A DNA stretch of 64,000 nucleotides, from the NCBI RefSeq assembly GCF_007018905.1, contig NZ_CP041402.1, positions 1,352,001-1,416,000 of the forward strand, given 5' to 3'. The notes under the pieces are model-generated. The model did no database searches and was not told the origin of the DNA. It saw only the letters and a list, made by a program, of their open reading frames with translations. A program made the translations under genes and the position numbers. Below, piece by piece: positions 17,024 to 25,528 of the stretch. Within the stretch, counting starts at the first letter, position 1. Every line of letters begins with the position of its first letter. The stretch is from Tardiphaga sp. vice304. GTDB taxonomy: Bacteria > Pseudomonadota > Alphaproteobacteria > Rhizobiales > Xanthobacteraceae.

Positions 17024-18724
17024 ATGAGCTTTGTTAGCAATACCAGAATTTCCACGCGGGTTGCCACCGGCTTTGCCACCGTCCTTCTGCTCATGGTGTC
17101 GCTCACGGTGATCAGCATCTACCGGGTCAACAGCGTCAGCACCAATCTCTCCTTGATCAACGACTTCAACAGCGTCAAGCAGCGCTATGCGATCAATTTC
17201 CGCGGCAGCGTGCACGATCGTGCGATCCTGGTGCGCGACATGACCCTCGTCGAGCCGGGCGAGCAGGCCAACGTGCTCAATGACATCAGCCGGCTGGAGG
17301 CGTTCTACGCCGACTCCGAGGCCGCGATGGAAAAGATGTTCGCGACCCGGCCGGACATGACCGCCGATGAGCGCAGCATCAACGCCGAGATCAAGGCCGC
17401 CCGGAGCCGTGCCAACGCCGCGCTGAAGCTGGTGGTCGAGCAGCAGAAGAAGGGCGACGCCAAGACGGCGCGTCTGACGCTGATGAACGAGGCACGGCCG
17501 GCCTTCGTGACGTGGCTCGCCGTCATCAACAAGTTCATCGATCTTCAGGAACGCAAGAACAAGGAGGTCGCTGCCAGCGTCAGCGAGGTCACCCAGAGCT
17601 TCGAGACGCAGATGGAAGTGCTGTGCGGACTGGCGCTGATCGTCGGCTGCGGTTTCGCTTGGTGGAGCATCAGCTCGGTGCGGCCGCTGCGCAGCCTGAC
17701 CACCAAGATGCGCAGCCTGGCTGCCGGCGATCTGACCGTGGAAATTCCGCAGGCGACCGCCGATGACGAGGTCAGCGAAATCATCCGCGCCGTGGGGGTG
17801 TTCAAGAGCAGCGCCATCGAGGTCGAGCGCTTGAAGGCCGACCAGTTGCAAACCGAACAGCGCGGCGCCGCAAAGCGCCGCGCCGACATGATCAAGCTCG
17901 CCGATGGCTTCGAAGGCGCGGTCGGCGAAATCATCGAGACCGTCACCACGGCGTCCGGCGGGCTGGCTCAGTCGGCCGGCACGCTGAACAAGACCGCCGA
18001 CAAGGCCCAGAAAATCGCGGCAACGGTGGCCGAGGCCTCGGACGCGGCATCCAGCAATGTGCGGTCGGTGGCGTCGGCGACCGGCGAGATGGCGTCTTCG
18101 GTCAACGAGATCAGCCGACAGGTGCAGGATTCGGCGCGCATATCCGCCGACGCGGTGGCGCAGGCGCGCAAGACCAACGACCGGGTCGGTGCGCTGTCGA
18201 AGGCCGCCGCCCGCATCGGCGATGTCGTCGAACTGATCAACACCATCGCCGGCCAGACCAATCTGCTGGCGCTCAATGCCACCATCGAGGCGGCGCGTGC
18301 CGGCGACGCTGGCCGCGGCTTCGCGGTGGTGGCGAGCGAAGTGAAAGCGCTGGCCGAGCAGACGGCCAAGGCCACCGGCGAGATCGGGCAGCAGATCGCC
18401 GGCATCCAGGCGGCGACGCAGGAATCGGTCGATGCGATCCTGGAAATCAGCGGGACCATCGAGAAATTGTCCGACATCTCCTCGACGATTGCCGCCGCGG
18501 TCGAACAGCAGGGCGCGGCCACGCAGGAAATTTCCCGCAACGTCGAACGCGCGGCCGAGGGCACCCGGCATGTCAGTTCCAACATCGTCGAGGTGCAGCG
18601 CGGCGCCAGCGAGACCGGGACGGCGTCCTCGCAGATCCTGTCGGCGGCGCAGTTGCTGTCGCGCGACAGCGACCGCCTCAAGCAGGAAGTCGGCAAGTTC
18701 CTCGACTCCGTGCGCGCCGCTTAA
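17024..18724 (+). CDS. Methyl-accepting chemotaxis protein
   Basis: 566 residues with classical topology: a first membrane helix near 17-37, a periplasmic helical sensor of about 150 residues (one long bundle, no PAS or Cache motif seen), a second membrane helix near 190-215, a HAMP domain ([20 protein letters not shown]), a long coiled coil and the conserved signalling hairpin containing [17 protein letters not shown]. It should control the CheA kinase and thus flagellar rotation. The frame is open to 16853, but AGGATGG just before the ATG at 17024 and the hydrophobic start favour the shorter form. The ligand is unknown. A CtrA-like site lies upstream, in line with flagellar genes later in the window. 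Confidence 0.92.
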   Translation: MSFVSNTRISTRVATGFATVLLLMVSLTVISIYRVNSVSTNLSLINDFNSVKQRYAINFRGSVHDRAILVRDMTLVEPGEQANVLNDISRLEAFYADSEAAMEKMFATRPDMTADERSINAEIKAARSRANAALKLVVEQQKKGDAKTARLTLMNEARPAFVTWLAVINKFIDLQERKNKEVAASVSEVTQSFETQMEVLCGLALIVGCGFAWWSISSVRPLRSLTTKMRSLAAGDLTVEIPQATADDEVSEIIRAVGVFKSSAIEVERLKADQLQTEQRGAAKRRADMIKLADGFEGAVGEIIETVTTASGGLAQSAGTLNKTADKAQKIAATVAEASDAASSNVRSVASATGEMASSVNEISRQVQDSARISADAVAQARKTNDRVGALSKAAARIGDVVELINTIAGQTNLLALNATIEAARAGDAGRGFAVVASEVKALAEQTAKATGEIGQQIAGIQAATQESVDAILEISGTIEKLSDISSTIAAAVEQQGAATQEISRNVERAAEGTRHVSSNIVEVQRGASETGTASSQILSAAQLLSRDSDRLKQEVGKFLDSVRAA

Positions 18725-18734
18725 GGCGGCCAGC

Positions 18735-18853
18735 GCGTAGGACGGATTAGCGTTCGCCGTAGCTCGCAGAGCTTCGGTGAAGGCGTAATCCGCCTCCCGT
18801 CGATGGCGCATGACGATGGGCGGCGCAAAACACTGCGCTATTGCGCCCTACGC
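18735..18853. repeat. Intergenic repeat, family D (copy 2)
   Basis: Starts GCGTAGGACGGATTAGCG, continues GGCGTAATCCGCC and ends GCGCTATTGCGCCCTACGC, the same building blocks as the copies at 19484 and 19967. Confidence 0.7.
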
Positions 18854-18863
18854 TTGCTGATCC

Positions 18864-18893
18864 ACGAAGGGCGGCAGCTCTGCCGCCCTTCGT
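18864..18893 (-). terminator. Hairpin after the DUF2798 gene
   Basis: ACGAAGGGCGGCA pairs perfectly with TGCCGCCCTTCGT across a GCTC loop. It lies 14 bases beyond the DUF2798 stop. No T-run follows on either strand. Confidence 0.45.
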
Positions 18894-18906
18894 CTGGCGG
18901 TGCCGG

Positions 18907-19179
18907 TCAGCCCTCAGGCCGTGGCGGCGCCACGACGAGCGCGACGAGGCGCCGGACCATGGGCAGCAGCGCGAGCAGGGTGGGAAACGACACCAGCCAC
19001 GACAGACCCCAGGCCACCGGCCAGGTGGTGAGGAAGGCTTGTGTCGGCCCCAGGCTCTTCAGGGTCGAAATCGCCGAGACCACGAAGGTCATCAGCAGCG
19101 ACAACACCAGCGGCATCACGACGGATGCGTAGCGCGCCGGCAGTTTGCCGCGCGATTGCAGCTTGCGAAGCATGTTCAT
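18907..19179 (-). CDS. DUF2798 small membrane protein
   Basis: 90 residues with two long hydrophobic helices. Segments LPARYASVVMPLVLSLLMT and TLLALLPMVRRLV match the two-helix DUF2798 pattern, which is widespread in proteobacteria and of unknown function. ATG at 19179; a second ATG two codons on is possible. It stands alone between repeats. Confidence 0.75.
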   Translation of the reverse strand: MNMLRKLQSRGKLPARYASVVMPLVLSLLMTFVVSAISTLKSLGPTQAFLTTWPVAWGLSWLVSFPTLLALLPMVRRLVALVVAPPRPEG

Positions 19180-19393
19180 CAGGTCACTCGTGGATAGGTC
19201 GGTCGATCGATCAGGTCCGCAGCAGCATTCTCCGGCTCGATCCGACCGGGTTGAATGCGTTGCCTGACGTGAGACGCTTACGGTGCGCAGGAGCGCAGCG
19301 CGAACCTCATAGCGCCGCCCGCGCCGCGGCGCCAGCGGAAATTGCAGGGTGGCGGAGAGCGACGTGGCGGGGTGTCCGTGAAGGCGGCCCCTC
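19180..19393. other. Gap without a gene before repeat B
   Basis: About 210 bp upstream of the DUF2798 gene. It should carry that gene's promoter on the minus strand, but I see no clear box. Frames here are Arg-rich shadows. Confidence 0.3.
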
Positions 19394-19474
19394 CGTCATT
19401 CCGGGATGCGCCAGACGGCGCAGCCGGCTGGTGAAGGCCCGGAATCCCGAGATGTTCAATGCATCTCAGGATTC
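19394..19474. repeat. Palindromic intergenic repeat, family B (copy 2)
   Basis: GTCATTCCGGGATGCG at the left, then GCCCGGAATCCCGAGATGTTCAATG, as in the copies at 2758 and 55226; the right half is shorter here. Confidence 0.65.
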
Positions 19475-19483
19475 TAACTCGTA

Positions 19484-19558
19484 TGGCGGACCAGCGAAGC
19501 GTAATCCGCCGATACGACGAGAGGCGGCGCAATACGCTGCGCTATTGCGCCCTATGCG
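19484..19558. repeat. Intergenic repeat, family D (copy 3)
   Basis: GGCGGACCAGCGAAGCGTAATCCGCC (imperfect hairpin), followed by GGCGGCGCAATACG and GCGCTATTGCGCCCTATGCG. It abuts repeat B copy 2, so two repeat families are stacked. Confidence 0.65.
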
Positions 19559-19593
19559 TGCGACCCGTCTCGGCACTATGGAAGGATGCCGGC

Positions 19594-19965
19594 ATGAGGA
19601 AGTTCGTCAAGTTCGGAGTGCTGTTGGGCGGCGCGGCGGCGGCTACGGCGGCGTTGCTCGCGCTGACCTGCGGCCTGCTGGGTATCGGCCTTGCCGCCGT
19701 GCCGCAGAAATTCGCTGCGAACGATGCGCTGTATCTGTTCGGGGCAATCATCCTGGCCGAGTTCTATTTCCTCGCCAATGACGCGCTGGCCTATCTGTCG
19801 CGCGAAAACCCGCGCCGCTTCGGGATCGAATTCTCCGAACTGCCTTTCAACTACGATAACGACAACAGGAATACGCCGATCCCGCTGCGTTCGAAACTGT
19901 TCGGCCTCTACCCGCTGATGATCGCGATCGTGTGGCTGATGCTGGCCGTCAGTCTGGCCGGATAG
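19594..19965 (+). CDS. Small membrane protein, unknown family
   Basis: 123 residues. Three hydrophobic segments: one near residues 10-32, one near 43-63 (LYLFGAIILAEFYFLAND) and one at the C terminus. The middle carries a polar stretch, PFNYDNDNRNTPIPLRSKLFG. I do not recognise the family. ATG at 19594 is chosen because AAGGA lies ahead and the longer frame runs through repeat D. It is flanked by repeats on both sides and has no operon partner. Confidence 0.55.
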   Translation: MRKFVKFGVLLGGAAAATAALLALTCGLLGIGLAAVPQKFAANDALYLFGAIILAEFYFLANDALAYLSRENPRRFGIEFSELPFNYDNDNRNTPIPLRSKLFGLYPLMIAIVWLMLAVSLAG

Positions 19966-19966
19966 G

Positions 19967-20085
19967 CGCGTAGGGCGGATCAGTTATCGCCGCAGATTGC
20001 AGCTGTGGAAAAGGCGTTATCCGCTGCCCATCGACAGCGCCGGACCGGCTGACGGCGCAATACGCTGCGCTATTGCGCCCTACGC
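19967..20085. repeat. Intergenic repeat, family D (copy 4)
   Basis: GCGCGTAGGGCGGATCAG, AAGGCGTTATCCGC, GACGGCGCAATACG and GCGCTATTGCGCCCTACGC, in the same order as copy 2 with changes inside. Confidence 0.7.
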
Positions 20086-20134
20086 TCGCCACGCAATGTC
20101 AGGCACCGTGCGGGAACCCTGCACCGGCGGTCAT

Positions 20135-20177
20135 GCTCCCTCCCCCCTTGCGGGGAGGGCCGGGGAGGGGGGTGCCG
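20135..20177. repeat. Family A half-repeat
   Basis: CTCCCTCCCCCCTTGCGGGGAGGGCC then GGGGAGGGGGGTGCC, the left arm only. The right partner arm is absent, as in the half-copy at 16516. Confidence 0.55.
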
Positions 20178-20383
20178 CGCGCGCCGCCGCCGATAGCAAC
20201 CCGGTAGCCCGCATGAGCGAAGCGACATGCGGGACCGCCTGCGCCCGCACTACCCCGCATCCCGCGACGCTCGTGCGGGCTTTGCCTGCTCGGAACCGAA
20301 TAATGATCTTTTTTGATCAGCCGCAGTGCACCCATCCGAATACCTTGTACTGTATACTCAGCGACAGGCAGTGGGAGTTGGCT

Positions 20384-20551
20384 ATGTCAGATCGAACAAA
20401 ACTCATGATGACGCCTCGAGGGCGATTCATGCAGCTAGCCCAGGAGCAGATGTCAGAGTTCGAACGACGGGAAGCCGAGTTTCGGAAGGAAGAACGCAAA
20501 GAGCGGGAGAAGGCGTTACGCATGACACACCATGTCGATGCATCGTACTGA
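20384..20551 (+). CDS. Hypothetical 55-residue charged protein
   Basis: A short gene with a good GGGAG ribosome site eight bases before the ATG. The middle (about 18-48) is almost all charged, with repeated Glu, Lys and Arg (EFERREAEFRKEERKERE), and should form a single helix or coiled coil. It matches no family I know. The surrounding 20.29-20.65 kb is visibly richer in A+T than the window average, suggesting recent acquisition. It could be a chance frame, but the ribosome site and codon pattern argue mildly for a real gene. Confidence 0.45.
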   Translation: MSDRTKLMMTPRGRFMQLAQEQMSEFERREAEFRKEERKEREKALRMTHHVDASY

Positions 20552-20997
20552 CGCATCTTCTCAAGTGCGATGAACTGCCACAGGCAGGATCATGTAACTG
20601 TCACATGCGCTTGACTGACATTGGCTAGAAGAATTTCTCGTCTAGAGGTTGACCGCGAGGGCAATTCGCGGATGCTCTATTCGATCGGCCTTGTGGGTCG
20701 ACCCCACCTGCTTTGGCCCGGCCCGGCGCGCCCCCTCCAGGTTGTCGCGCTGGGCCAACGGCCGCATCCGACCGGGTAGGAACCTACGACCCTGTCGGAA
20801 CAAGAACTGAGGCCGATCGCCACTGCAAGGCGCAGCTTATCCTGGACGATTATCAACCCCCAGCGCGCGCGACGCCTGAAACACAAATAGCTTTGCACCG
20901 GTGCTTTGCGATGGCGTGGCCTTTATGATCGGGGCTTTGGAGCATTCATTGTCGATACTGTCGGCCCGGATCGCGACTTTGCGCTAACGACATTCGG
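20552..20997. other. Gene-poor stretch
   Basis: No frame here has a ribosome site or recognisable product. Base composition shifts from A+T-richer near 20.6 kb back to G+C-rich by 20.72 kb. It looks like decayed DNA between the small charged gene and the rlpA fragment. Confidence 0.4.
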
Positions 20998-21140
20998 CTA
21001 ATGGCGATCGACCGACACCCGCGCGGTTCCACCCATACCGATCGCGTTCGCCGCAGCGCGCGACAGGTCAATGCAGCTTCCAGCGATGAACGGGCCCCGA
21101 TCGTTGATCCGCACCTTGACGCTGCCCCAGGCATGGTGAA
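20998..21140 (-). pseudogene. rlpA: RlpA-like septal-ring protein, C-terminal fragment
   Basis: Read on the minus strand, about 47 codons give VKVRINDRGPFIAGSCIDL, then SRAAANAIGMGGTARV and a TAG. This is the end of the double-psi beta-barrel domain of RlpA lytic transglycosylases, including the conserved NDRGPF and IDLSRAAA segments. The barrel's N-terminal half, linker and signal peptide are absent; the frame upstream to 21213 does not match the family. I read it as a gene remnant. A functional short protein is unlikely because the conserved active-site half is gone. Confidence 0.6.
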
Positions 21141-21166
21141 GCAACGTCACAACAATTTGGATGCCC

Positions 21167-21194
21167 TTGACAATTTTCCTAAGTCGACTATAAT
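21167..21194 (+). promoter_or_regulatory. Perfect consensus sigma-70 promoter, no adjacent gene
   Basis: TTGACA, a 16-base spacer, then TATAAT. Both hexamers match the textbook consensus exactly. The next plus-strand gene (the lytic transglycosylase) starts more than 600 bases downstream, so the transcript would be a long leader or a noncoding RNA. Confidence 0.6.
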
Positions 21195-21521
21195 CCTCCT
21201 CATCCCGTCTCACTGAGAGAGGCGGCTCGCGATCGTCACGGTCTGCGGGGCGGGATGCGGTGGACGCGCGTGGTGTCGTCCGGCGGACAACTGAAAGGGG
21301 GGCCGGTGGCCCCCGAGATCACCGCCGGAGAGGACGACGAGGCTGCGCGCGGCCGGCCCAAGTCGCGTTTTCCCGGCGCATCGCCTTGCGCCATGGGGCG
21401 GCGCCTGCGGCTGTCTCCTCTCAACGAGGGTGGCCAAAGCGCGTTAAGTCCCCTGCAGCGGTGGTCGAACAACAAGGCTCGTTCACCGGGGGTCTCGCGA
21501 AGCAAGCCGGAAGCCCACTGC
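21195..21521. other. Noncoding stretch downstream of the orphan promoter
   Basis: Open frames exist on both strands but are Arg/Pro/Ser-rich and lack ribosome sites. Short inverted pairs such as GGGGGGCCGGTGGCCCCC near 21297 suggest RNA structure. The sequence has the look of dispersed noncoding repeats I associate with Bradyrhizobium genomes; that impression needs a database search. Confidence 0.35.
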
Positions 21522-21636
21522 GTGCGGAACGCCGGGTGATGCCCCGGTGAATCCGAGACGACCGGGCGCATTGCCTTGCCGAATACGGCATCGGCGCCTG
21601 GAGCCACGGGTGCATCGGGCACCCGGCGTTCCGCAC
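21522..21636. repeat. Inverted repeat pair, family E
   Basis: GTGCGGAACGCCGGGTG at 21522-21538 and its exact reverse complement at 21620-21636: 17-bp perfect arms around 81 bases that contain smaller inverted pairs. As RNA it would form one large hairpin. Confidence 0.7.
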
Positions 21637-21816
21637 GCTCTCTCGAAAGGGAGGGCGGGGAATGATCCACCCCCCGGGCGCGCTGCGCGTCGCGGGATCG
21701 CGAACCCGCGTCGGCGGCCAGCCGCTTTCAAGGAAGCCGCACCGCCTTGCCGTTGCCGTTTTGACGTCGCACCTCCCTGCATGGCAGGATGACTGCTCAA
21801 TCATAAGGAATTTCAA

Positions 21817-22635
21817 ATGTCGGGACGTCGTTGGGTGATCGCTGCAGGCGCCTTGTTGCTGGCGCCGTTCGTGCTCGCAGCCCCCGCCTCGGCCGCGCGC
21901 TGCGGCGGCGATTTCAACGCCTTCGTCGCCTCGATGCAGCAGGAGGCAGCCGCCGCCGGCATCTCGCAGGCAGTGATCCAGAGCGCCTTCGCCGGCGTCA
22001 CGCAGGACCCCGCGGTGTTGTCGTTCGATCGCCGCCAGCGCGGCACCTTCAACAAGACCTTCGAGCAATATGTCTCGACCCGCGTCGGCGCCGGCCGCAT
22101 CTCGATCGGCAAGCAGATGCTGCTGAAGCACGCCTCCTTGCTGTCGCGGATCGAGGCGCGGTTCGGCGTGCCGCCGGAGATCGTGGTGGCGATCTGGGGG
22201 CTGGAGTCGGATTTCGGCCGCGGCGACATCGGCAAGATGCCGGTGATCCGCACGCTTGCCACCATGGCGCATGATTGCCGCCGCACCGAACTGTTCCAGG
22301 GCGAGCTGCTCGCGGCGCTGAAAATCCTGCAGCGCGGCGATCTGCCGAAGTCGGACCTGGTCGGCGCCTTCGCAGGCGAGCTCGGCCAGACGCAATTTTT
22401 GCCGTCGTCCTACATCAAATACGGCGTCGATTTCGACGGCAACGGCCATGTCGACCTGCGCCACTCGGTGCCCGACGTGCTGGCCTCGACCGCCAATCTG
22501 CTGAAGACCGCCGGCTTCAAGGGCGGCCAGCCCTACGGCGAGGGCACGCCGAATTTCGAGGCGATGCGCGAGTGGAACCGGGCCACGATCTACCGGAAGA
22601 CGATCGGCTACTTCGCCGACCGGCTGCGCGGCTAG
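21817..22635 (+). CDS. Lytic murein transglycosylase (MltB-type, SLT_2)
   Basis: 272 residues. A Sec signal peptide covers about residues 1-26 (VLAAPASAA), so the enzyme acts in the periplasm, cutting the glycan strand of peptidoglycan to 1,6-anhydromuropeptides. Catalytic Glu130 sits in IWGLESDFG, and the FAGELGQTQFLPSSY and DVLASTANLLK segments are family hallmarks. AAGGAA lies seven bases before the ATG. It is shorter than MltB proteins with a peptidoglycan-binding domain and seems to have only the catalytic domain. Single-gene unit; the orphan consensus promoter at 21167 could drive it through a very long leader. Confidence 0.9.
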   Translation: MSGRRWVIAAGALLLAPFVLAAPASAARCGGDFNAFVASMQQEAAAAGISQAVIQSAFAGVTQDPAVLSFDRRQRGTFNKTFEQYVSTRVGAGRISIGKQMLLKHASLLSRIEARFGVPPEIVVAIWGLESDFGRGDIGKMPVIRTLATMAHDCRRTELFQGELLAALKILQRGDLPKSDLVGAFAGELGQTQFLPSSYIKYGVDFDGNGHVDLRHSVPDVLASTANLLKTAGFKGGQPYGEGTPNFEAMREWNRATIYRKTIGYFADRLRG

Positions 22636-22810
22636 AAGGTAACCATCGGTCAGAAATTCGCGCCTGGCCGGTGAATTACGGGTCCGCGGTCAGGTTCCAT
22701 TAACGCGGCAGGCTGCATCGTACCGCCGGCGACAGCGGAACGGCGCGGCGGATCCTTGACATGAGCTCATCACCTGAGAACGGCAGCGGACGGGCGGATC
22801 GGCGGTTGCG

Positions 22811-24034
22811 ATGCTGAGCGTGCCGACCATGTGGACGGTGTTTCTGGTCAATTTCGTCGCGCTGGGCCTGGTCTGGACCTATGTCGCGCGGGCCTATCCG
22901 AAATTCACCCCGGCGCGCTATTGGGCGGCCTCGACCGCCGTCGCGGGGGTGGGCAGCGCGGTGTCGATGCTGCGCGGCGAGGTCGATCTGCTGATTCCGG
23001 TCCTGCTCGGCGGCGGCATCCTGATCTTCTCCAGCTACATCAACGCCTATGGCGTGTTGCGGTTCTATCATCGCCGGGTGTCGTGGCGCCTCGCCGTCCT
23101 GGCCACCGCGCTGACGGTGGCGGCGCTGGCGCTGTTCACGCTGTGGCGCGACGACATGGCGGTGCGGATCGTGATCTATTCGGTTGGGCAGTCGGTGCCG
23201 CTGCTGATCGCAACGCGGGCGATGTTGACGGCACAGCGCGACCGCGCCAATCCCGGCGCCAGGCTGGCCGGCACGATCGGCGTGTTGTTCGTCGGCGTCC
23301 ATGTGCTGCGCTCGGGCGCAGCACTGCTGTCGATCGGCGGCGCGCTGACGCTGATCGATTTCAATGCGCTGCAGGCCATACTGCTGCTCTTGATCGTGTT
23401 TCTGACGATGGCGTGGAATTTCGGCTCGCTGCTGATGGCGATCGATGCGCTGCGCGGCGAACTGACCGAGCTAGCCCTGGTCGATGACCTGACCGGCGCC
23501 GCCAACCGCCGGCATTTGCTGCAGCGGCTCGATGAGGAATGCGCCCGCGCGGTGCGCTCCCATGTGCCGTTCGCGTTGCTGGCGATCGACCTTGACGGCT
23601 TCAAGGTGATCAATGACAGCCATGGCCACGCCGCCGGCGACGATTGTCTGCGCCACTTCACCACGATGGCGCAGAGCATGTTGCGGCCGGGCGATCTCCT
23701 GGCGCGCACCGGCGGCGACGAATTCTGCGTCGTGCTGCCGGGCACCGGGCTGCACGATGCCGCATCGATCGCTGCGCGGATCCTGGAGGCGTGCCGGCTG
23801 GATGCCGAAGGCTGCAGCGCCGGCGAATTGCCGATCGCGGCCTCGATCGGCGTCGCGCAATGGGAGCCGCCCATTGCCACCCACCCCGAACATCTGATCG
23901 CCGCGGCCGATCGGGCCCTCTACGCCGCCAAGCATGGCGGCAAGAACCGCCATGCGCTGAGCCCGCTGACCTCGCCGTCGCTGGTGCCGGACACCGCCGG
24001 CGCGCTGCACCCGAACCGCCCGACGCGCGCCTGA
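22811..24034 (+). CDS. Membrane-bound diguanylate cyclase (GGDEF)
   Basis: 407 residues: six or seven membrane helices in the first 220 residues, with no recognised sensory domain name, then a GGDEF domain. The active-site motif is RTGGDEF, and RPGD five residues before GGDEF is an intact RxxD inhibitory site, so product feedback is expected. The DLDGFKVINDSHGHAAGD metal/nucleotide segment is complete. It should make cyclic di-GMP from two GTP, promoting attachment over motility. No EAL domain follows. Its ATG is 175 bases after the transglycosylase; no strong ribosome site is visible. Confidence 0.9.
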   Translation: MLSVPTMWTVFLVNFVALGLVWTYVARAYPKFTPARYWAASTAVAGVGSAVSMLRGEVDLLIPVLLGGGILIFSSYINAYGVLRFYHRRVSWRLAVLATALTVAALALFTLWRDDMAVRIVIYSVGQSVPLLIATRAMLTAQRDRANPGARLAGTIGVLFVGVHVLRSGAALLSIGGALTLIDFNALQAILLLLIVFLTMAWNFGSLLMAIDALRGELTELALVDDLTGAANRRHLLQRLDEECARAVRSHVPFALLAIDLDGFKVINDSHGHAAGDDCLRHFTTMAQSMLRPGDLLARTGGDEFCVVLPGTGLHDAASIAARILEACRLDAEGCSAGELPIAASIGVAQWEPPIATHPEHLIAAADRALYAAKHGGKNRHALSPLTSPSLVPDTAGALHPNRPTRA

Positions 24035-24046
24035 GCACGCGACGCG

Positions 24047-24607
24047 ATGCCGCTTGCGAAAGCGCCGTCTGCTACCCATGTGACGCGTATGGCGAACGAA
24101 CGAACATTTTCCCGCACCGCGACCGCAGCCCGCCCCCATGCGGCGCGCGGCCCGATCATCGATCAGGACGGCCGCGAGGTCGGCCCCGAGAGCCTGCGTC
24201 CGGACGCCGCCGGCATTCGCTTCGATTTCAGCACGCACCAGGCCAATCCATTTGCGGCACTCACGCGCGAGGAGCGCGTGGCGCGGCTGGAGGCGCTGGC
24301 GAAATTGCTGGATGTCGCTTTCGTGGTGCCGGGCACCAACATCCGCTACGGCATCGACGGGCTGATCGGCCTGGTGCCGGTGGTCGGCGACATCATCACG
24401 ACCGCGATTTCGCTGTGGCTGGTGCGCGAGGCCCGCGCGCTCGGCGCGCCCTGGCACATCACGTCGCGGATGCTCGGCAATGTGGCGCTGGACGGCGTCG
24501 TCGGCATCGTGCCGTTTGTCGGCGATGCCTTCGACGTCATGTTTCGCGCCAACGTCCGCAACATGCGGATGCTGCGCAAATGGCTGGACAAGCAGCCGAG
24601 GCTTTAG
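24047..24607 (+). CDS. DUF4112 protein
   Basis: 186 residues (172 if the ATG at 24089 is used). After a basic N-terminal tail, the conserved part runs from RLEALAKLLDVAFVVPGTNIRYG through LIGLVPVVGDIITTAISLWL to GIVPFVGDAFDVMFRANVRN, the DUF4112 pattern with two hairpin-like hydrophobic stretches that each contain a P-x-V-G-D turn. It is probably membrane-associated. No function is established. It starts 12 bases after the cyclase gene, so the two may be cotranscribed. Confidence 0.8.
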   Translation: MPLAKAPSATHVTRMANERTFSRTATAARPHAARGPIIDQDGREVGPESLRPDAAGIRFDFSTHQANPFAALTREERVARLEALAKLLDVAFVVPGTNIRYGIDGLIGLVPVVGDIITTAISLWLVREARALGAPWHITSRMLGNVALDGVVGIVPFVGDAFDVMFRANVRNMRMLRKWLDKQPRL

Positions 24608-24608
24608 C

Positions 24609-24899
24609 TTAGGCAGCGTCCGCGTCGTCGGTGGCGGCCTCCGCGGCCGGCTCCGGCGCCCGGCGCTCCAGCGGGAAGTCTTCGCTCTCATACAAGGTGC
24701 GAATGCCGGACTGGTCGAAGCGGGCCTCGTCGACCTGCAAATAGGCGCCGTTAAGCGAATCCGCCGGCAGTTGTTCGATCGCGAACTGCACCGCGGCGGC
24801 AGCGGTGTCGAAACGGCGATAGGCGAAGCCGGCCCGCTTCTTCTTGCGGATCGCGGCGGGGAACAATTCTGCGGCGGTGTTGTAGCTGAAAGCTGCCAT
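24609..24899 (-). CDS. Conserved hypothetical small protein
   Basis: 96 residues, soluble. The N-terminal two thirds is compact (FSYNTAAELFPAAIRKKKRAG, then FAIEQLPADSLNGAYLQVDE) and the C-terminal 25 residues are Ala/Glu/Pro-rich and probably disordered. I do not recognise a named family. The ATG at 24899 has GAGGT ten bases upstream; the longer frame to 25031 lacks support. It ends one base after the DUF4112 stop on the other strand, so the two genes converge with no gap. Confidence 0.6.
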   Translation of the reverse strand: MAAFSYNTAAELFPAAIRKKKRAGFAYRRFDTAAAAVQFAIEQLPADSLNGAYLQVDEARFDQSGIRTLYESEDFPLERRAPEPAAEAATDDADAA

Positions 24900-25147
24900 G
24901 GTCCGGGACCTCAAATGATTGTACGCAACGAAACGACGCTTCCTTCGCGACAGCAGCCGGCTGGCGGCCCGCGGAACATCATTTCTGGACAGACCCTGAT
25001 ATAAGCACGTTTTGCCCGATTGCGACAGCACCGATGCAGCATGATGAATGGCTGCGCCAGCTCCGCCAAGCGTTCATAAATCGTGTTTTTGCAGGTACCT
25101 GGCGGAAGATGCGGGGTTCCTCGCCGGCGTGCGGCGCGATTTGTCGG

Positions 25148-25528
25148 CTATTGGCCGCTGGAATCCGGGATCGGCACGATCTTCAAGGGCGTGGTGAAGG
25201 GCTCGACGCGCAGCGCGTCATTGGACAGCAGCCCGACCTGGCGCAACGGCGCCTGCTCCAGCGCACCGGCTTCGGCCTTGCGCACCGCATATTGCCAGAC
25301 GGTCATGGTGCCCTCGGATACCAGCCGCTTGGCCACGCCGCCGGCATTGCGCGCGTCCAGCTTCGACATTTGATCGTCGGTCATGCCGATCACGATCTCG
25401 TCGCGGGCGGAGATCACCTTGAACAGTGACACCTTGTCGGTGGCCAGCGCCGGGTGGGAGACGATGGTCTCAAGCAGCAGGCCGGCTAGGCCAATGCCCA
25501 GCAGCCAGCGGTTGGAATGGGTCGACAT
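25148..25528 (-). CDS. Hypothetical exported protein
   Basis: 126 residues beginning with a Sec-type signal peptide (WLLGIGLAGLLLETIVSHPALA), so the mature part of about 97 residues is periplasmic. The mature region reads smoothly with no low complexity (SLFKVISARDEIVIGMTDD, VWQYAVRKAEAG) and contains no Cys. I do not recognise the family. It ends about 250 bases before the hypothetical gene at 24899 and is transcribed alone; GAAGG is a modest ribosome site. Confidence 0.6.
   Translation of the reverse strand: MSTHSNRWLLGIGLAGLLLETIVSHPALATDKVSLFKVISARDEIVIGMTDDQMSKLDARNAGGVAKRLVSEGTMTVWQYAVRKAEAGALEQAPLRQVGLLSNDALRVEPFTTPLKIVPIPDSSGQ

Noticed and set aside
20304..20319. TGATC-TTTTTT-GATCA as a second FNR/FixK-type site before the small charged gene.
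   Set aside because: The spacing is six, not four, and the outer TT/AA pairs are missing; more likely a chance palindrome in A+T-richer DNA.
20771..20800. GTAGGAACCTAC followed by GACCCTGTCGG, similar to the inverse of a tRNA T-arm.
   Set aside because: The T-loop is missing and no anticodon stem, D-arm or acceptor stem can be assembled; at most a decayed fragment.
21236..21670. A 144-codon minus-strand frame opposite the orphan promoter transcript.
   Set aside because: It runs through the family E inverted repeat, has biased Arg/Pro/Ser content and no ribosome site.
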